Assembly (NCBI GenBank): GCA_028281235.1
Contig: JANQKG010000024.1
Location: forward strand, 128,569-192,568
From: Afifellaceae bacterium
GTDB lineage: Bacteria; Pseudomonadota; Alphaproteobacteria; Rhizobiales; Afifellaceae
Reading direction: 5' to 3'
Length of the DNA: 64,000 bases
The position numbers were made by a program, and so were the translations under genes. The notes beneath the pieces were generated by a model. It was not told where the DNA came from and ran no database searches. It was given only the letters and a program-made list of their open reading frames with translations. Shown here piece by piece: positions 7,811 through 17,800 of this stretch. The first letter of the stretch is position 1. Each line of letters begins with the position of its first letter.

Positions 7811-9837
7811 GACAGCGGCCACGGAAGATCGACGAACGATTGCAGCAGGCCCGGCGGGAAGTCGCGATTGAGCGCGCCGGCCATCAGGCACATGAAGCCG
7901 ATACCGCAGGCCGTCAACAGGAGTGTCTTCGGCCAGCCTTCCCCGGCACGCATGCGCAGGAACGCGATCAGGAAGATCGCCAGCGCGATGATGAAGCCAA
8001 AGATGGCGCACAGAATGAGCAGGCCGGCGAACCAGGCAAGCGTCGTCCACAAGCCATGCGGCGCGTCCGCGTCTTCGCCAAACGCCTCTTTGTCGGCGAA
8101 GATCGTGTCGGTCTCCGGCCGCAGCATCATGCGCGCAAGCAGATAGAGGCAGCAGGCGATGGCAACGGCGCCGATGGTCATCGGGAAGATCTTGTCGGTC
8201 AGCGCGAAGTCGGGGATCAGCGACGCATTGATGAAGGCGACGACCAGGTAGGCCATGAACACCAGCAGGAAGATCAGCGGCGCGCGCTTTGAGCCTGACT
8301 TAACGTCGCCTTCCGCCTGGATCATCTTGGCCTGCCGGATACCGAAAAACACCGACACCACAGTGACGATCAAAAGCACGATGACGATGGGGCTGAAGAT
8401 GTAGTCGATGCCTTCCTCAAAGCCCTTGCGGAAGCGGCTCGCGGCGATCTGGTAGGCCTGATTTGTGAAGGTTTCGGCCGGGTTTGAGAGCACGAAGCCG
8501 ATCAGGAAGGCGGGGCGCGACCAGTCGAACCGGCGCAGGAATATGCCCAGAAGCCCGATCGCGAACAGCGCCACCAGGTCGGCTAGGTTCTGGCCCGACT
8601 GGAAGGCGGCGAACGAGATCAGCATGAACAGGAACGGTGCGACCAAGGTGAAGCGGATCGTGGTCAGCTTGGCGATCATGCCCGACGAGGCGATGCACAG
8701 GATCGTGCCGACGACATTGGCCAGCGCGAGGAGCCAGACGATGGAATAGGTGATGTCGAGGTTGTTCTTCAGCATGGCCGGGCCGACTTCGATGTCGCCG
8801 GAGCCGAGCAGCGCAATCGCGCCGATGAAGATCGCCATGGAGCCCGATCCGGGAATGCCGAACAGCAGCGTCGGCACCAGACCGCCGCCTTCCTTGGCGT
8901 TGTTGGAGCTTTCCGGGCCGACAATGCCGCGCACCTCGCCCTTGCCGAACTTCGACTTGTCCTTGGTGGTCTGCACCGCGTGCCCATAGGCGATCCAGTC
9001 GACCACCGAGCCGCCGAGACCGGGGATCACGCCGACCATCACGCCGATGACGGAACAGCGGACGGAGAGCCAAATGTTCCTGAACCAATCGCGAATGCCG
9101 TCGGCCCAGCCGGCTCCCAGATCAGCGGTCTTGGAGATCGATCGATCCTGGCGCAGGAGCGAGACGATCTCCGGCACGGCAAAAATGCCGAGGCCGACAA
9201 TGACGAGCTTCAGTCCGTCGGTCAGGTAGGGAATGTCGTAGGTCGCCATGCGCAGGCTGCCGCCGGCATCCGCTTCGCCGATCGTGCCGACCATGAGGCC
9301 GAGCCCGGCCGCAGCCAGCCCTTTCAACGCGATCCGTCCGGCGAGAATAGCGACCATCGACAGGCCGAGGATGGTCACCATCAGCATTTCCGGCAGGCCG
9401 AAGGCGAGCACTAGCGGACGGGCGATCAGCACAAAGACGGTAAGGAAGGTGGCGCCGACGAGGCCGCCGAACAAGGACGAGGCAAAGGCTGCGGAGAGCG
9501 CTCGCGCGGCCTGGCCGTTCTTGGCCATCGGGAAACCGTCAAGCACCGTCGCCTGCGAGGCGGACGAGCCGGGGATGCCCATCAACACTGACGCGAAAGT
9601 GTCGGAGGTCGGCACGACGGCGACCATGCCGATCATCAAGGCGAGACCCAGGACCGGGTCCATCCCGAACATGAACGGAAGCAGGAGAGACAGGCCCGCA
9701 ATGCCGCCAAGGCCAGGGAACACGCCAACAGCGAGGCCCATGACGACGCCGAGCACCAGATAGCCAAGCACCAGCGGCTGAAGGATCAGCCCGAAGGCCT
9801 GACCCAGCGCCGGCATGGCGACGCTCATGAATTCCAT
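7807..9837 (-). CDS. tctA: Tripartite tricarboxylate transporter permease, TctA-TctB fusion
   Basis: A 676-residue membrane protein. Residues 1 to about 500 are a standard TctA large permease with glycine-rich signatures (GVFPGLGGIAGLSLLLPFMFGM, IPGSSASQATVLDGFPMAK, GVIPGLGGSVVDWIAYGHA). From about residue 520 a second block of four hydrophobic segments (RAPLIFLLVFMAYLVVAFI ... ILCAIFGFIIALAIFLIAFL) matches the small TctB/DUF1468 subunit, normally a separate gene. The fused protein with TctC forms a secondary, cation-driven tricarboxylate importer. The ATG at 9837 has GGAGG about 8 nt upstream. Downstream tautomerase and usp genes overlap by ATGA tetranucleotides; tctC lies upstream beyond a hairpin and repeat. 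Confidence 0.88.
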   Translation of the reverse strand: MEFMSVAMPALGQAFGLILQPLVLGYLVLGVVMGLAVGVFPGLGGIAGLSLLLPFMFGMDPVLGLALMIGMVAVVPTSDTFASVLMGIPGSSASQATVLDGFPMAKNGQAARALSAAFASSLFGGLVGATFLTVFVLIARPLVLAFGLPEMLMVTILGLSMVAILAGRIALKGLAAAGLGLMVGTIGEADAGGSLRMATYDIPYLTDGLKLVIVGLGIFAVPEIVSLLRQDRSISKTADLGAGWADGIRDWFRNIWLSVRCSVIGVMVGVIPGLGGSVVDWIAYGHAVQTTKDKSKFGKGEVRGIVGPESSNNAKEGGGLVPTLLFGIPGSGSMAIFIGAIALLGSGDIEVGPAMLKNNLDITYSIVWLLALANVVGTILCIASSGMIAKLTTIRFTLVAPFLFMLISFAAFQSGQNLADLVALFAIGLLGIFLRRFDWSRPAFLIGFVLSNPAETFTNQAYQIAASRFRKGFEEGIDYIFSPIVIVLLIVTVVSVFFGIRQAKMIQAEGDVKSGSKRAPLIFLLVFMAYLVVAFINASLIPDFALTDKIFPMTIGAVAIACCLYLLARMMLRPETDTIFADKEAFGEDADAPHGLWTTLAWFAGLLILCAIFGFIIALAIFLIAFLRMRAGEGWPKTLLLTACGIGFMCLMAGALNRDFPPGLLQSFVDLPWPLS

Positions 9838-9873
9838 CGGCCGGCCCTCCCCAAAGCCTTCAGCCGTGGTCCT

Positions 9874-10019
9874 AGAGCCCTATCCATTCTGATTGAATCA
9901 GAATGGAGGCTCTATGTCTTTGCTGGAGCATGATCTTATCCGAAAACCGGTTCCCACTTTTCGGGATCATGCTCTAGCTTTTTCAGTGGTCGCGCCGGTT
10001 GTTTTCGCCCGGCGCTCTG
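9874..10019. repeat. Composite hairpin repeat, locus 2 (between tctC and tctAB)
   Basis: Module A is a hairpin built on CCATTCTGATT/AATCAGAATGG flanked by CTAGAGCC and GGCTCTA (9874-9915). Module B has arms GAGCATGATC (9926-9935) and GATCATGCTC (9965-9974) plus inner CCGAAAA/TTTTCGG (9940-9946/9958-9964): a 17-bp stem with a 4-nt bulge and 11-nt loop. Module C (about 9984-10019) contains AGTGGTCGCGCCGG and CCCGGCGCTCT. Here the element is detached from a stop codon. Confidence 0.8.
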
Positions 10020-10024
10020 AAGAC

Positions 10025-10057
10025 GCCCCGGCCCCGCGTTCACCGCAAGGCCGGGAC
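10025..10057 (-). terminator. Hairpin after tctC
   Basis: CCCGGCC (10027-10033) pairs with GGCCGGG (10049-10055), extendable past one mismatch, a few bases beyond the tctC stop on the minus strand. Together with the adjacent repeat it should lower read-through from tctC into tctAB. Confidence 0.45.
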
Positions 10058-10069
10058 GCTCAGTCTAGC

Positions 10070-11164
10070 CTAATTCTTGAGCTGGACGCCGTAGGCTTCT
10101 TTCAGCCAGTCCTTGACGAAGGTCTTGGCCGTCTCGTCGACTGAGATCGCCTGCGACAGAGCCGAGGCCGCGGCTTCGCCGGTATAGACCGGATACTTGC
10201 CCAGGCGCGCGGCGGAAATCTCCGCGAAGTCGGAGCGCTCCTTCACCGTCTCGAAGGCCGTGGCAAAGGTCTCCACGATCGCAGAATCGGTGCCGGCCGG
10301 CAGGAACGCCATCTTCTGCACGGGAAAGCCGGCCACGAAAAACGCCTTCCATGCGTCCCAGGTCTCGCCGGAGGTCTCGCAGCCATCCGTCGCTTCGCAC
10401 ACTTCCTTGAAGGTGGGTAGGTCCGGGAAGGTCGGATCGCGCACGATGTTGCCATCGGCATCCAGTGCACCCCAGCTCATCATCGGGACGGCCGTGCCGG
10501 CCTCCACCAGCGGCATGGAGCCTTTCAAGTAGCTCGACGAGGTCTGGTAATCGATGTTCGCCTCGCCGCGCTCAAACATCAGCCGCCCGTCGCCGCGACC
10601 CTTGATGCCGAAGACCGGCTCAACGTTCATGCCCAACATCTGCCAGGCGAGAAGCGGCACCAAATCGAGACGCGTTGCGCCCTGCGATCCGTAGATAAAG
10701 TCCGTGTCCCGCAGCGCATGGGCAGTGCCGTCGAACTTGGCGCCGTTCTCCGCGTCGAGATAGGCGACGCCGCCGGTTCCCGACGCCATCACCACTTCCC
10801 AATCCTTATATTCGTAGCGAACGCGCGGATCGTCGAGGAGATAGGGAAACTGGGTGGAGCCGGATGTGCCGAAGAGCACGGTGCCGTCGCCAGCTTCCTC
10901 TTCCTGGAACCAATTGGCCCCCTTGGTAGATCCGGCGCCCGGCATGAACTTGACCACAACGGTCGGATTGCCGGGCAGCGCCTCAGACAGAAGCGGCGCG
11001 AAGAAGTTCGCCCATTTGGCGGACCCGCCGGACTCAGAGAACGGAATGACCCATTCGACGGTCTTGCCAGAGAGGTCGACCTCGGCAAGCGCTGGCGCGG
11101 TCATCACGGCCAGAGCGGCGGCGCCAAGCAGTCCACGCCGAGTGAAGTTTGAAAGAATGGACAT
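10070..11164 (-). CDS. tctC: TctC periplasmic tricarboxylate-binding receptor (Bug family)
   Basis: A 364-residue secreted receptor. The start at 11164 (GGGAGG just upstream) gives a signal peptide with a twin-arginine-like FTRRGLLGAAALAVMTAPALA and cleavage after ALA; the frame is open to 11266 but that extension lacks any signal sequence. The mature part starts VDLSGKTVEWVIPFSESGGSAKWANFFAPLL, the beta-strand and phosphate-loop-like region of Bug/TctC receptors that grips a carboxylate. It delivers substrate to the TctA-TctB fusion encoded next on the strand, and follows tctE, so the whole tctDE-C-AB-tautomerase-usp run may be one regulon. Confidence 0.87.
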   Translation of the reverse strand: MSILSNFTRRGLLGAAALAVMTAPALAEVDLSGKTVEWVIPFSESGGSAKWANFFAPLLSEALPGNPTVVVKFMPGAGSTKGANWFQEEEAGDGTVLFGTSGSTQFPYLLDDPRVRYEYKDWEVVMASGTGGVAYLDAENGAKFDGTAHALRDTDFIYGSQGATRLDLVPLLAWQMLGMNVEPVFGIKGRGDGRLMFERGEANIDYQTSSSYLKGSMPLVEAGTAVPMMSWGALDADGNIVRDPTFPDLPTFKEVCEATDGCETSGETWDAWKAFFVAGFPVQKMAFLPAGTDSAIVETFATAFETVKERSDFAEISAARLGKYPVYTGEAAASALSQAISVDETAKTFVKDWLKEAYGVQLKN

Positions 11165-11296
11165 GAAGGTTCCTCCCTTTAGCGTGTCCAATATGCTCAG
11201 ATGCCCGGCGGTGCCGGGGCTTCGCTTACGCCGCAAAGGCGCTGCGAGCATCGTCATTTGGGTCAAGCGTTATTCGGTGAACCTTGCACCTTCCTT

Positions 11297-12712
11297 TCAT
11301 GCCTGTTGATGGTTCCCCTTCGGTAGCGGCGTGTCACCGTTGAGGAGCGGCAGGGCAACCTCGAAACGCGCGCCTGAGCCGAGCGCGCCGTCGACAATCC
11401 GAACCTCGCCATCGTGCTGATTGACGATTTCGCGCACAATCGCCAGGCCGAGGCCGCTGCCCTCGCCGGGCTCCGATTGCGCGAAGCGCTCAAAGACGAC
11501 CTCGCGATCGCCGCCGACGATGCCCTTTCCATCATCCTCCACCGCCAGGATCGACGCACCGTTCAGTTGCGTGACTGAAAGCTGAATCCTGGTCATGTGC
11601 GAACCGCCATGCACCAGCGCGTTGTCGACGAGGTTCTCAATCGCCTCGCCGAGCAGGATCGGCTCGCAATTCACGATGAGCGGCGTCGGCGATTTCTCAA
11701 AGACGAAGCTCAGACCGCAATCCATCACCTTCGGCGCGTTTCGTGCGCCCGATTGCTCCGCTACCTTGTTGATGTCCGTCGGCTTGAAGCCGGACTTGTC
11801 GCTCCGCGATCTGAGCCGCTCAAGCGTCAAAAGCTGCTCCGACAAGCGCGAGACATGCGCGGCGGCGTCGGCGACACGCTGTGCACGCCGTTTAGCCTCC
11901 TCCCCTGACGGCGCCGATTTTGCCGATTCGGCGAGCGCGAGAATCCCGGCGATCGGATTGCGCAATTGATGGGCTGCGTCGGAAATGAAGCGGTCGCGCG
12001 ACGCGATCGACTCACGAACCTGTTCAAAGACAGCGTTCAGCGTGCGAACGATCTCACCGACCTCCAGCGGGACCGGGCGCTTGATCGGCCGCAGCTCTTC
12101 GGAATGGCGGAGCGCAATCGCATCCTGCAGGCTGTCGAGCGGCTTCAGCCCGACCCGCACGCCGAACCACACGACCAGGAAGACCGTCGCGATCAAGACG
12201 CCCATGATGGTAATGGCTTGCGCAGCGATCCGGTTGGCGAAGGCGTCGCGGGCCTTGACGGTCTGCCAGACATGGACGGTGGAATTGCCGCTGATGCCGT
12301 CGATCGTCACGAACTCAACCAGACGCGCGGCGCGGATCTGCTCGCCCTGATGCTGACCGTCGAACAGGAAGGGCGACGCTTGCTCCGTCGCCTCCGTTGC
12401 CGGCAGGCGCGGCGGATAGGCGTAGCCGGAGATGAACGAGCCGTCCGGCCCGTTGACGTGATAAAAGACCGGGCCGCCGCTTGCGGTGTTCAGGAGATCG
12501 CGCGTCAACGGCGAAAGCGCATCGCCGCCGGAGACCGCCACGTCGCGCGACACCGCCATGGTGATCGCCAGAAGGTTCCGGTCGAAGACCTCACTTGCGG
12601 TCGCCTTGGCGTTCTGGAACCGCCAGATGCCGGCAATCGCCGCAATAGCCAGCAACGGCACCAATATCAAAACGAGGATGCGGGTGCGCAACGAGACGGC
12701 GCCGACATTCAT
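11297..12712 (-). CDS. tctE: TctE-type sensor histidine kinase
   Basis: A 471-residue membrane kinase with an N-terminal transmembrane helix (RILVLILVPLLAIAAIAGIWRF) and a periplasmic 2CSK_N-like sensor of about 135 residues ending at a second helix (ITIMGVLIATVFLVVWFGV). A HAMP segment, phosphoacceptor site SDAAHQLRNPIAGI, N-box (NLVDNALVHGG), G1 (DDGKGI) and G2 (GEGSGLGLAI) follow. TctE-class kinases sense external tri- or dicarboxylates and phosphorylate TctD. Its start overlaps tctD by ATGA (12709-12712). Position directly before tctC supports control of the tct transporter. Confidence 0.88.
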   Translation of the reverse strand: MNVGAVSLRTRILVLILVPLLAIAAIAGIWRFQNAKATASEVFDRNLLAITMAVSRDVAVSGGDALSPLTRDLLNTASGGPVFYHVNGPDGSFISGYAYPPRLPATEATEQASPFLFDGQHQGEQIRAARLVEFVTIDGISGNSTVHVWQTVKARDAFANRIAAQAITIMGVLIATVFLVVWFGVRVGLKPLDSLQDAIALRHSEELRPIKRPVPLEVGEIVRTLNAVFEQVRESIASRDRFISDAAHQLRNPIAGILALAESAKSAPSGEEAKRRAQRVADAAAHVSRLSEQLLTLERLRSRSDKSGFKPTDINKVAEQSGARNAPKVMDCGLSFVFEKSPTPLIVNCEPILLGEAIENLVDNALVHGGSHMTRIQLSVTQLNGASILAVEDDGKGIVGGDREVVFERFAQSEPGEGSGLGLAIVREIVNQHDGEVRIVDGALGSGARFEVALPLLNGDTPLPKGNHQQA

Positions 12713-13374
12713 TCGGCGTGCTCCAGCCGGTATCCGAGACCCCGCGCCGTCTTGATCGACACGCCATAGGGCTCAATGCGCTTGCGCAGTCTGGAGATGT
12801 AGACCTCACAAACGGAATCGCCGACATCGGCGCCGCTTCCGTAAAGAAAATCGACGAGTACGTCCTTGGAGACGAGTCGGCCTTTCCGCTGAACAAGGCA
12901 TTCGAACACGGCAAGCTCGCGCCGCGGGATGTCAAGCGGCTCGCCGTCGACCATAAGGGTGCGGGAATCCCTGTCGAATGTCAGCGCGCCGATCGTCTCC
13001 AAAGCGCCGGCACGATCGCGGCGGCGCAGCAGGGCACGGACGCGCGCCTCAAGTTCGTCCATGGAGAAGGGCTTGCCGAGATAATCATCCGCCCCGGCGT
13101 CAAGGCCGGAAACTCTGTGCTCCACATCGCGCTTCGCCGTCAGGATCAGCACCGGCGTTGCATCGTTTCGCGCGCGCATGTGCTTCAGAACATCCAGCCC
13201 GGAGCAGCCGGGCAGCGCCAGGTCGAGAATGACCAGATCGGCCTTCACGCCTTCAAGATGCGCCTGCGCAAGCAGCCCGTCGTCCAACACATCCACGCCG
13301 TGGCCCCGATCGCGCAGCGTATTGGCGATCCCTTCCGCCAGCGCCTTGTTGTCCTCCACGACGGCGATCAGCAA
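12709..13374 (-). CDS. tctD: TctD-type OmpR-family response regulator
   Basis: A 221-residue regulator with a complete receiver: acidic pair ED at residues 7-8, phosphoacceptor D51 (LVILDLALPG), T79 and K101. A C-terminal OmpR/PhoB winged helix includes the end RKRIEPYGVSIKTARGLGYRL. It is the first gene of the minus-strand tct region and overlaps tctE by four bases. It should activate tctC and downstream genes in response to TctE; no binding site was pinned down. The 217-bp gap to the divergent efflux gene presumably holds both promoters. Confidence 0.9.
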   Translation of the reverse strand: MLIAVVEDNKALAEGIANTLRDRGHGVDVLDDGLLAQAHLEGVKADLVILDLALPGCSGLDVLKHMRARNDATPVLILTAKRDVEHRVSGLDAGADDYLGKPFSMDELEARVRALLRRRDRAGALETIGALTFDRDSRTLMVDGEPLDIPRRELAVFECLVQRKGRLVSKDVLVDFLYGSGADVGDSVCEVYISRLRKRIEPYGVSIKTARGLGYRLEHAE

Positions 13375-13591
13375 CGTCCGTCTCCCTACAGAAGTTCTGG
13401 TTTTCCAAGAGCATAGTGGGAAGCGCGTAGGGAACTCAACCGGACGGGAATGAAGGTCCGTTGCTTGCGGAAATGTCCGGAAGCTCGATTTGGCGCAAGA
13501 CGGTTTCAGCTGTTTGGTGCATGATCACGCCAGTTCAGGTCAGGTGAGCTTGTCTCAAGCCTGCTTGCTGAAGTCTTTGAGGGCCCAACAA

Positions 13592-14866
13592 ATGCGTTCT
13601 TGTTCCCCAATCTATGCCTGCACGCTTCTTGCCGCCGCGGCCCTGGCACTGGCCGGATGCGGCGACAATAGCGGCCAGGCGACGTCCGATGCGTCCGTCA
13701 TCCGCCCGGTCAAGACGACATCCGTCGAAGCGACGATGTTCGGGCTGAGACGGAGCTACCCGGCGGTCATTCAGGCGGCGCAGGAAGTCACTTTGTCCTT
13801 CGAGGTGTCGGGGCGCATCGTTGAGCTGCCGATCCGCGCGGCGATGCAGGTGGCGGAGGGCGACGTCATCGCGCGGCTGGACACAGCCGACTTCGAGGCA
13901 GCCGTCTCCGCGCTGGAGGGGCAACGAGCACAGGCCGTTGCGCAGCTTCGCGGGATGACCGCCGGCGCGCGATCTGAGGACATTGCCGCGCTGCAGGCTG
14001 CCGTCGACGCCGCGCAGGCTCAGGTCGATCAGGCGCGCGGCCAGTACGAACGCACCACCGAGCTGCTCAATCGCGGCGTCACCACGCGGGCGCGCGCTGA
14101 GCAGGATCAAGCCGCTTTGACGGTTGCGGAAGCCAACCTTCGCACCGCCAAGGAAGAGCTCGCCAAGGGTGAAGCCGGAGCGCGCTCGGAGGATGTCGAG
14201 GCCCAGGAGGCGGTGATTCAAGGCCTGGATGCGCAATTGGAAAATGCGCGAAAGAACCTCTCCGACGCGACGCTTCGCGCACCGTTTGGCGGGATCATCG
14301 CGCGGCGTGACGTTGAAAACTTCACGAGCGTTCAGGCCAAGGCGCCGATCGCCCTGTTGCAGCAGATCGACACGGTGGAGCTGGTTTTCGACGTGCCGGG
14401 GCCCGACGTTTCGAAGTTCGCCGATGCCGAAGATCTAGCGATCTTCGTTGAAATCGACTCGCGCCCGGGTGAGCGTTTCGACGCGGAGCTGATTGAGTTT
14501 TCAACGCAGGCCGATCAGTCGACTCAGACCTTCCGCGGACGAGCCGCGATTGAGCGGCCGGAGGGGCGCGGGGTGTTGCCTGGCATGGTCGGTACGGTGA
14601 TTTCGACCGGGCAGCATTCCGACGAGCCGGTCGTCACCGTGCCGATCAGCGCAATTGCCTCAGAGGCCGACGGCTCATCCTATGTCTGGGTCGTCGCAGA
14701 CGGCACGGAGAAAGTCGCCAAGGCGCCGGTCAAGCTGGGAGAGGCGACCGGGTCTCAGGTGGTCGTCACATCCGGCCTGTCGGCCGGGGATGTCGTAGTG
14801 ACCGCCGGGCTTTCCAAGCTTCAGCCGGACATGAAGGTCCGCCCGATCACTGAGATCGGCAGCTAG
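13592..14866 (+). CDS. RND efflux periplasmic adaptor lipoprotein (MFP)
   Basis: A 424-residue membrane-fusion protein. With the ATG at 13592 (GAGGG about 8 nt upstream) it has a lipoprotein signal ending ALALAGC, so Cys23 should be lipidated; the frame is open to 13490 but that would bury the signal. The order is lipoyl half (EVTLSFEVSGRIVELPI), a long alpha-helical hairpin with repeated GARSED blocks (about residues 115-220), second lipoyl half (DATLRAPFGGIIARR), beta-barrel and membrane-proximal domain. It bridges the inner-membrane RND pump encoded 4 bp downstream to an outer-membrane channel, which is not encoded here. Confidence 0.9.
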   Translation: MRSCSPIYACTLLAAAALALAGCGDNSGQATSDASVIRPVKTTSVEATMFGLRRSYPAVIQAAQEVTLSFEVSGRIVELPIRAAMQVAEGDVIARLDTADFEAAVSALEGQRAQAVAQLRGMTAGARSEDIAALQAAVDAAQAQVDQARGQYERTTELLNRGVTTRARAEQDQAALTVAEANLRTAKEELAKGEAGARSEDVEAQEAVIQGLDAQLENARKNLSDATLRAPFGGIIARRDVENFTSVQAKAPIALLQQIDTVELVFDVPGPDVSKFADAEDLAIFVEIDSRPGERFDAELIEFSTQADQSTQTFRGRAAIERPEGRGVLPGMVGTVISTGQHSDEPVVTVPISAIASEADGSSYVWVVADGTEKVAKAPVKLGEATGSQVVVTSGLSAGDVVVTAGLSKLQPDMKVRPITEIGS

Positions 14867-14870
14867 CTCC

Positions 14871-17800
14871 ATGGATCCGGCACAGTTCGGGATTGAGAAG
14901 CGCGTTGTTTCAGCGCTTTGCACGCTCCTCATCTTGGCGGGCGGCATCTATGCCTATCTGACCTTGCCGCGGTTTGAGGACCCGGAATTCATCATCCGCC
15001 AGGCGAAGCTGATAACGCCTTATCCCGGCGCAAGTGCCGCTGAAGTCGCCGACGAGGTGACGGAGGTCATCGAGAACGCCATCCAGCAATTGGGTGGCCT
15101 GGAGGAGGTCACCTCCATTTCATCGATGGGGCTGTCGGAGGTCACCGTTGAGTTCACGATCGCCTCAAGCAAGACGCGGCCTGAGCTGAATCAGCGATTC
15201 ACGCAGCTCCGCGCCAAAATCTCCGACGTGCAGAGCGAGCTCCCGCCGAATGTGCAGCCGACGCAGGTCCATGATGATTTCGGCGACGTCTTCGCGCTCT
15301 ATTACGCGATCGTCGGCGACGGGTTTTCGCTGCCGGAGCTGCACGCCTATGCCAAGACGCTGCAGCGCGAGCTGGTGCTGGTCGAGGGCGTCTCCAAGGT
15401 CGCGCTTACGGGCATGCCGCAGGAGGTCATCTATGTCGATTATTCGCCGGCGCGGCTCGTCACACTTGGCCTATCTGTCTCGCAGATCGCACAGGTGCTG
15501 GAAGGCCAGAACCTGATCACCCCTTCGGGGACCGTCCGGGCTGATACGCAGCGGCTGACTATCCGGCCGGAAACCGCCGTGACGTCGCTGGAGGCCATCT
15601 CCAATCTCGTCATCTCCGAACCGCAGGCCGGGCGGTCCTTCCGTCTGGGAGACATTGCCGAAGTACGGCGCGGACTTAAGGAGCCAGCGGATATGCGGCT
15701 CTTCCGTGACGGGCGCCCGGCGATCGGCATGGGAATCTCCAACACGCTCGGCGGCAATGTCGTCAATATGGGCGATGCAGTGAAAGCGCGCCTCGATGGG
15801 CTGCTCGGTGAGCGCCCGCTCGGCATCGAGCTCCTGCCGATCTCCGACCAGGGCGAGAGCGTGCGCCAATCCATCGACGATTTCGTCATGAATGTCGTCC
15901 TCGCCCTGATCATCGTGGTGGGGACGCTCTTGGTCTTCATGGGTTTGCGTTCAGGCCTGTTGATGGGCGGCATCCTGTTGGTCACCGTCGCCGGCACGCT
16001 TCTGGGCATGAAGCTCTACGGTCTCGACATGCAGCGCGTGTCGTTGGGCGCGCTGATCATCGCGCTGGGGATGCTCGTCGATAACGCCATCGTCGTCGTG
16101 GAAGGCACGCTGGTGCGCACGCAAAAAGGCGAGAGCACCGCAAAAGCGGCGATCGCGGTCGTCAAGCAGACCAAATGGCCGCTCCTGGGCGGCACGATCG
16201 TCGGCTTTCTGGCGTTCTCTCCGATCGGCTTCTCACCCGACAATACCGGTGAATATGCCGGCTCGCTGTTTTGGACCGTGGCGATCTCGCTTCTGTTCTC
16301 GTGGCTCGTCGCCGTGTGGCTGACCCCCTATTTCTGCACGCTTCTCATGAAGCCGGGCCAACCATCGGAGGAGGCCAAGCCGGAAGGCGCCGTTCTACGC
16401 AATTACCGTCAGTTCCTGGGCATGGCGATCAAGCGCAGATGGGCAACCGTCGTGGTGGTCTTCGGGCTCTTCGCAACGGCCATGTTGTCGTTCTCCGCCG
16501 TGCCGCCCGGCTTCTTCCCGGCGTCCACACGGGCGCAGTTCGTCGTCGATTACCTCCTGCCGGAAGGCGCCGACATTGATACGACGAGCGCTGACGTCGT
16601 GGAGATCGCGGAGTGGATCCGAACGCTGGACGGCGTCACCGGCACCAATTCCGTGGTCGGCAACGGGCATCAGCGCTTCATGCTGACCTATGACGCGGAA
16701 AGCGCGAACTCGGCCTATGGGCAGATTCTGGTGGACGTCACGGATTTCGCCGACATTGCGCCGCTTCAAGGAATCATCGCGGATGAGCTTGCGGAGCGCT
16801 ATCCGCAAGCATCGCCCAAAGTGTGGAAGTTCGTCCTTGGCCCGGGCAGCGGCTCAAAGATCGAGGCGCGCTTCACCGGGCCCGACCCGGTCGTCCTGCG
16901 CCGGCTGGCCGAGGCTGCCAAGACCGTGCTGACGAAGGAGGGCGGGGTCGGCGTCAAGGACGATTGGCGGGAGATGGTTCAGGTTGTGCGTCCGCGTATC
17001 AACGAACAGAACGCCCGACGCCTCGGCCTGACACAGGGCGACATTTCGCAAGCCATTGCGGGCCGCTTCGACGGATCGGCCATCGGCGTTTACCGCGAAG
17101 GCGACGAGCTTCGCCGCATCGTGATGCGTCCCTACCCATGGGACCGCAGCGACATTTCCGAGATCCGCGAAGTGCAGATCTTCTCTTCCGCGGTGGGTCG
17201 CTACATCCCCATCGCTCAAGTGGTCGACAGTTTCGACATCGTCTTTGAGAACGCGAATCTGCGCCGCGTCGATCGGGCTCTGGCGATCACGGCGCAGGCA
17301 GACCCGGCGCCGGACGTATTGACCGGCGATCTGTTTGAGCGTGTCCGCCCCCAGATCGAAGCTATTGAGCTTCCGCCCGGCTACCGGCTGGTGTGGCGCG
17401 GCGAACATGGCAACAGCCAGGAAGCCAATGCCGGACTGGCGTCGACAATGCCGGTCGGCTTCGGGGCCATGATCATCGTGGTCATTCTGCTCTTCAACGC
17501 GATCCGCCAACCGCTCATCATCTGGCTGACCGTGCCGCTCGCCTTGATCGGCGTGGTCTACGGGCTCGTTCTCTTCCGCACGCCAATGGAGTTCATGGCC
17601 ATTCTCGGCGCCTTGTCGCTGACCGGCATGCTCATCAAGAACGCCGTGGTCCTTATCGACGAAACCGATCTACAGATCGCCGGCGGCAAGGCACGGCTCG
17701 ACGCCATCATCGACGCTGCGGTCAGCCGTGTCCGCCCGGTCTCGCTGGCGGCGCTGACGACCGTTCTGGGCGTGGTGCCGCTCCTTTGGGACCCCTTCTT

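Noticed and set aside
7811-8050. N-terminal extension of the tautomerase frame
   Set aside because: It lies within the TctA-TctB coding region, is Arg/Pro-rich and has no homology-like features; the ATG at 7810 starts the conserved motif and overlaps the upstream stop.
9893-10144. Recurrent short peptides containing [19 protein letters not shown] at several loci (also near 27264, 34952 and 51477)
   Set aside because: They recur because the hairpin repeat is read in the same frame at each copy. They lack ribosome-binding sites and run on into unrelated sequence, so they are repeat translation rather than a protein family.
11165-11266. Longer start for tctC
   Set aside because: It would place a signal peptide 34 residues in; the ATG at 11164 has a strong ribosome-binding site.
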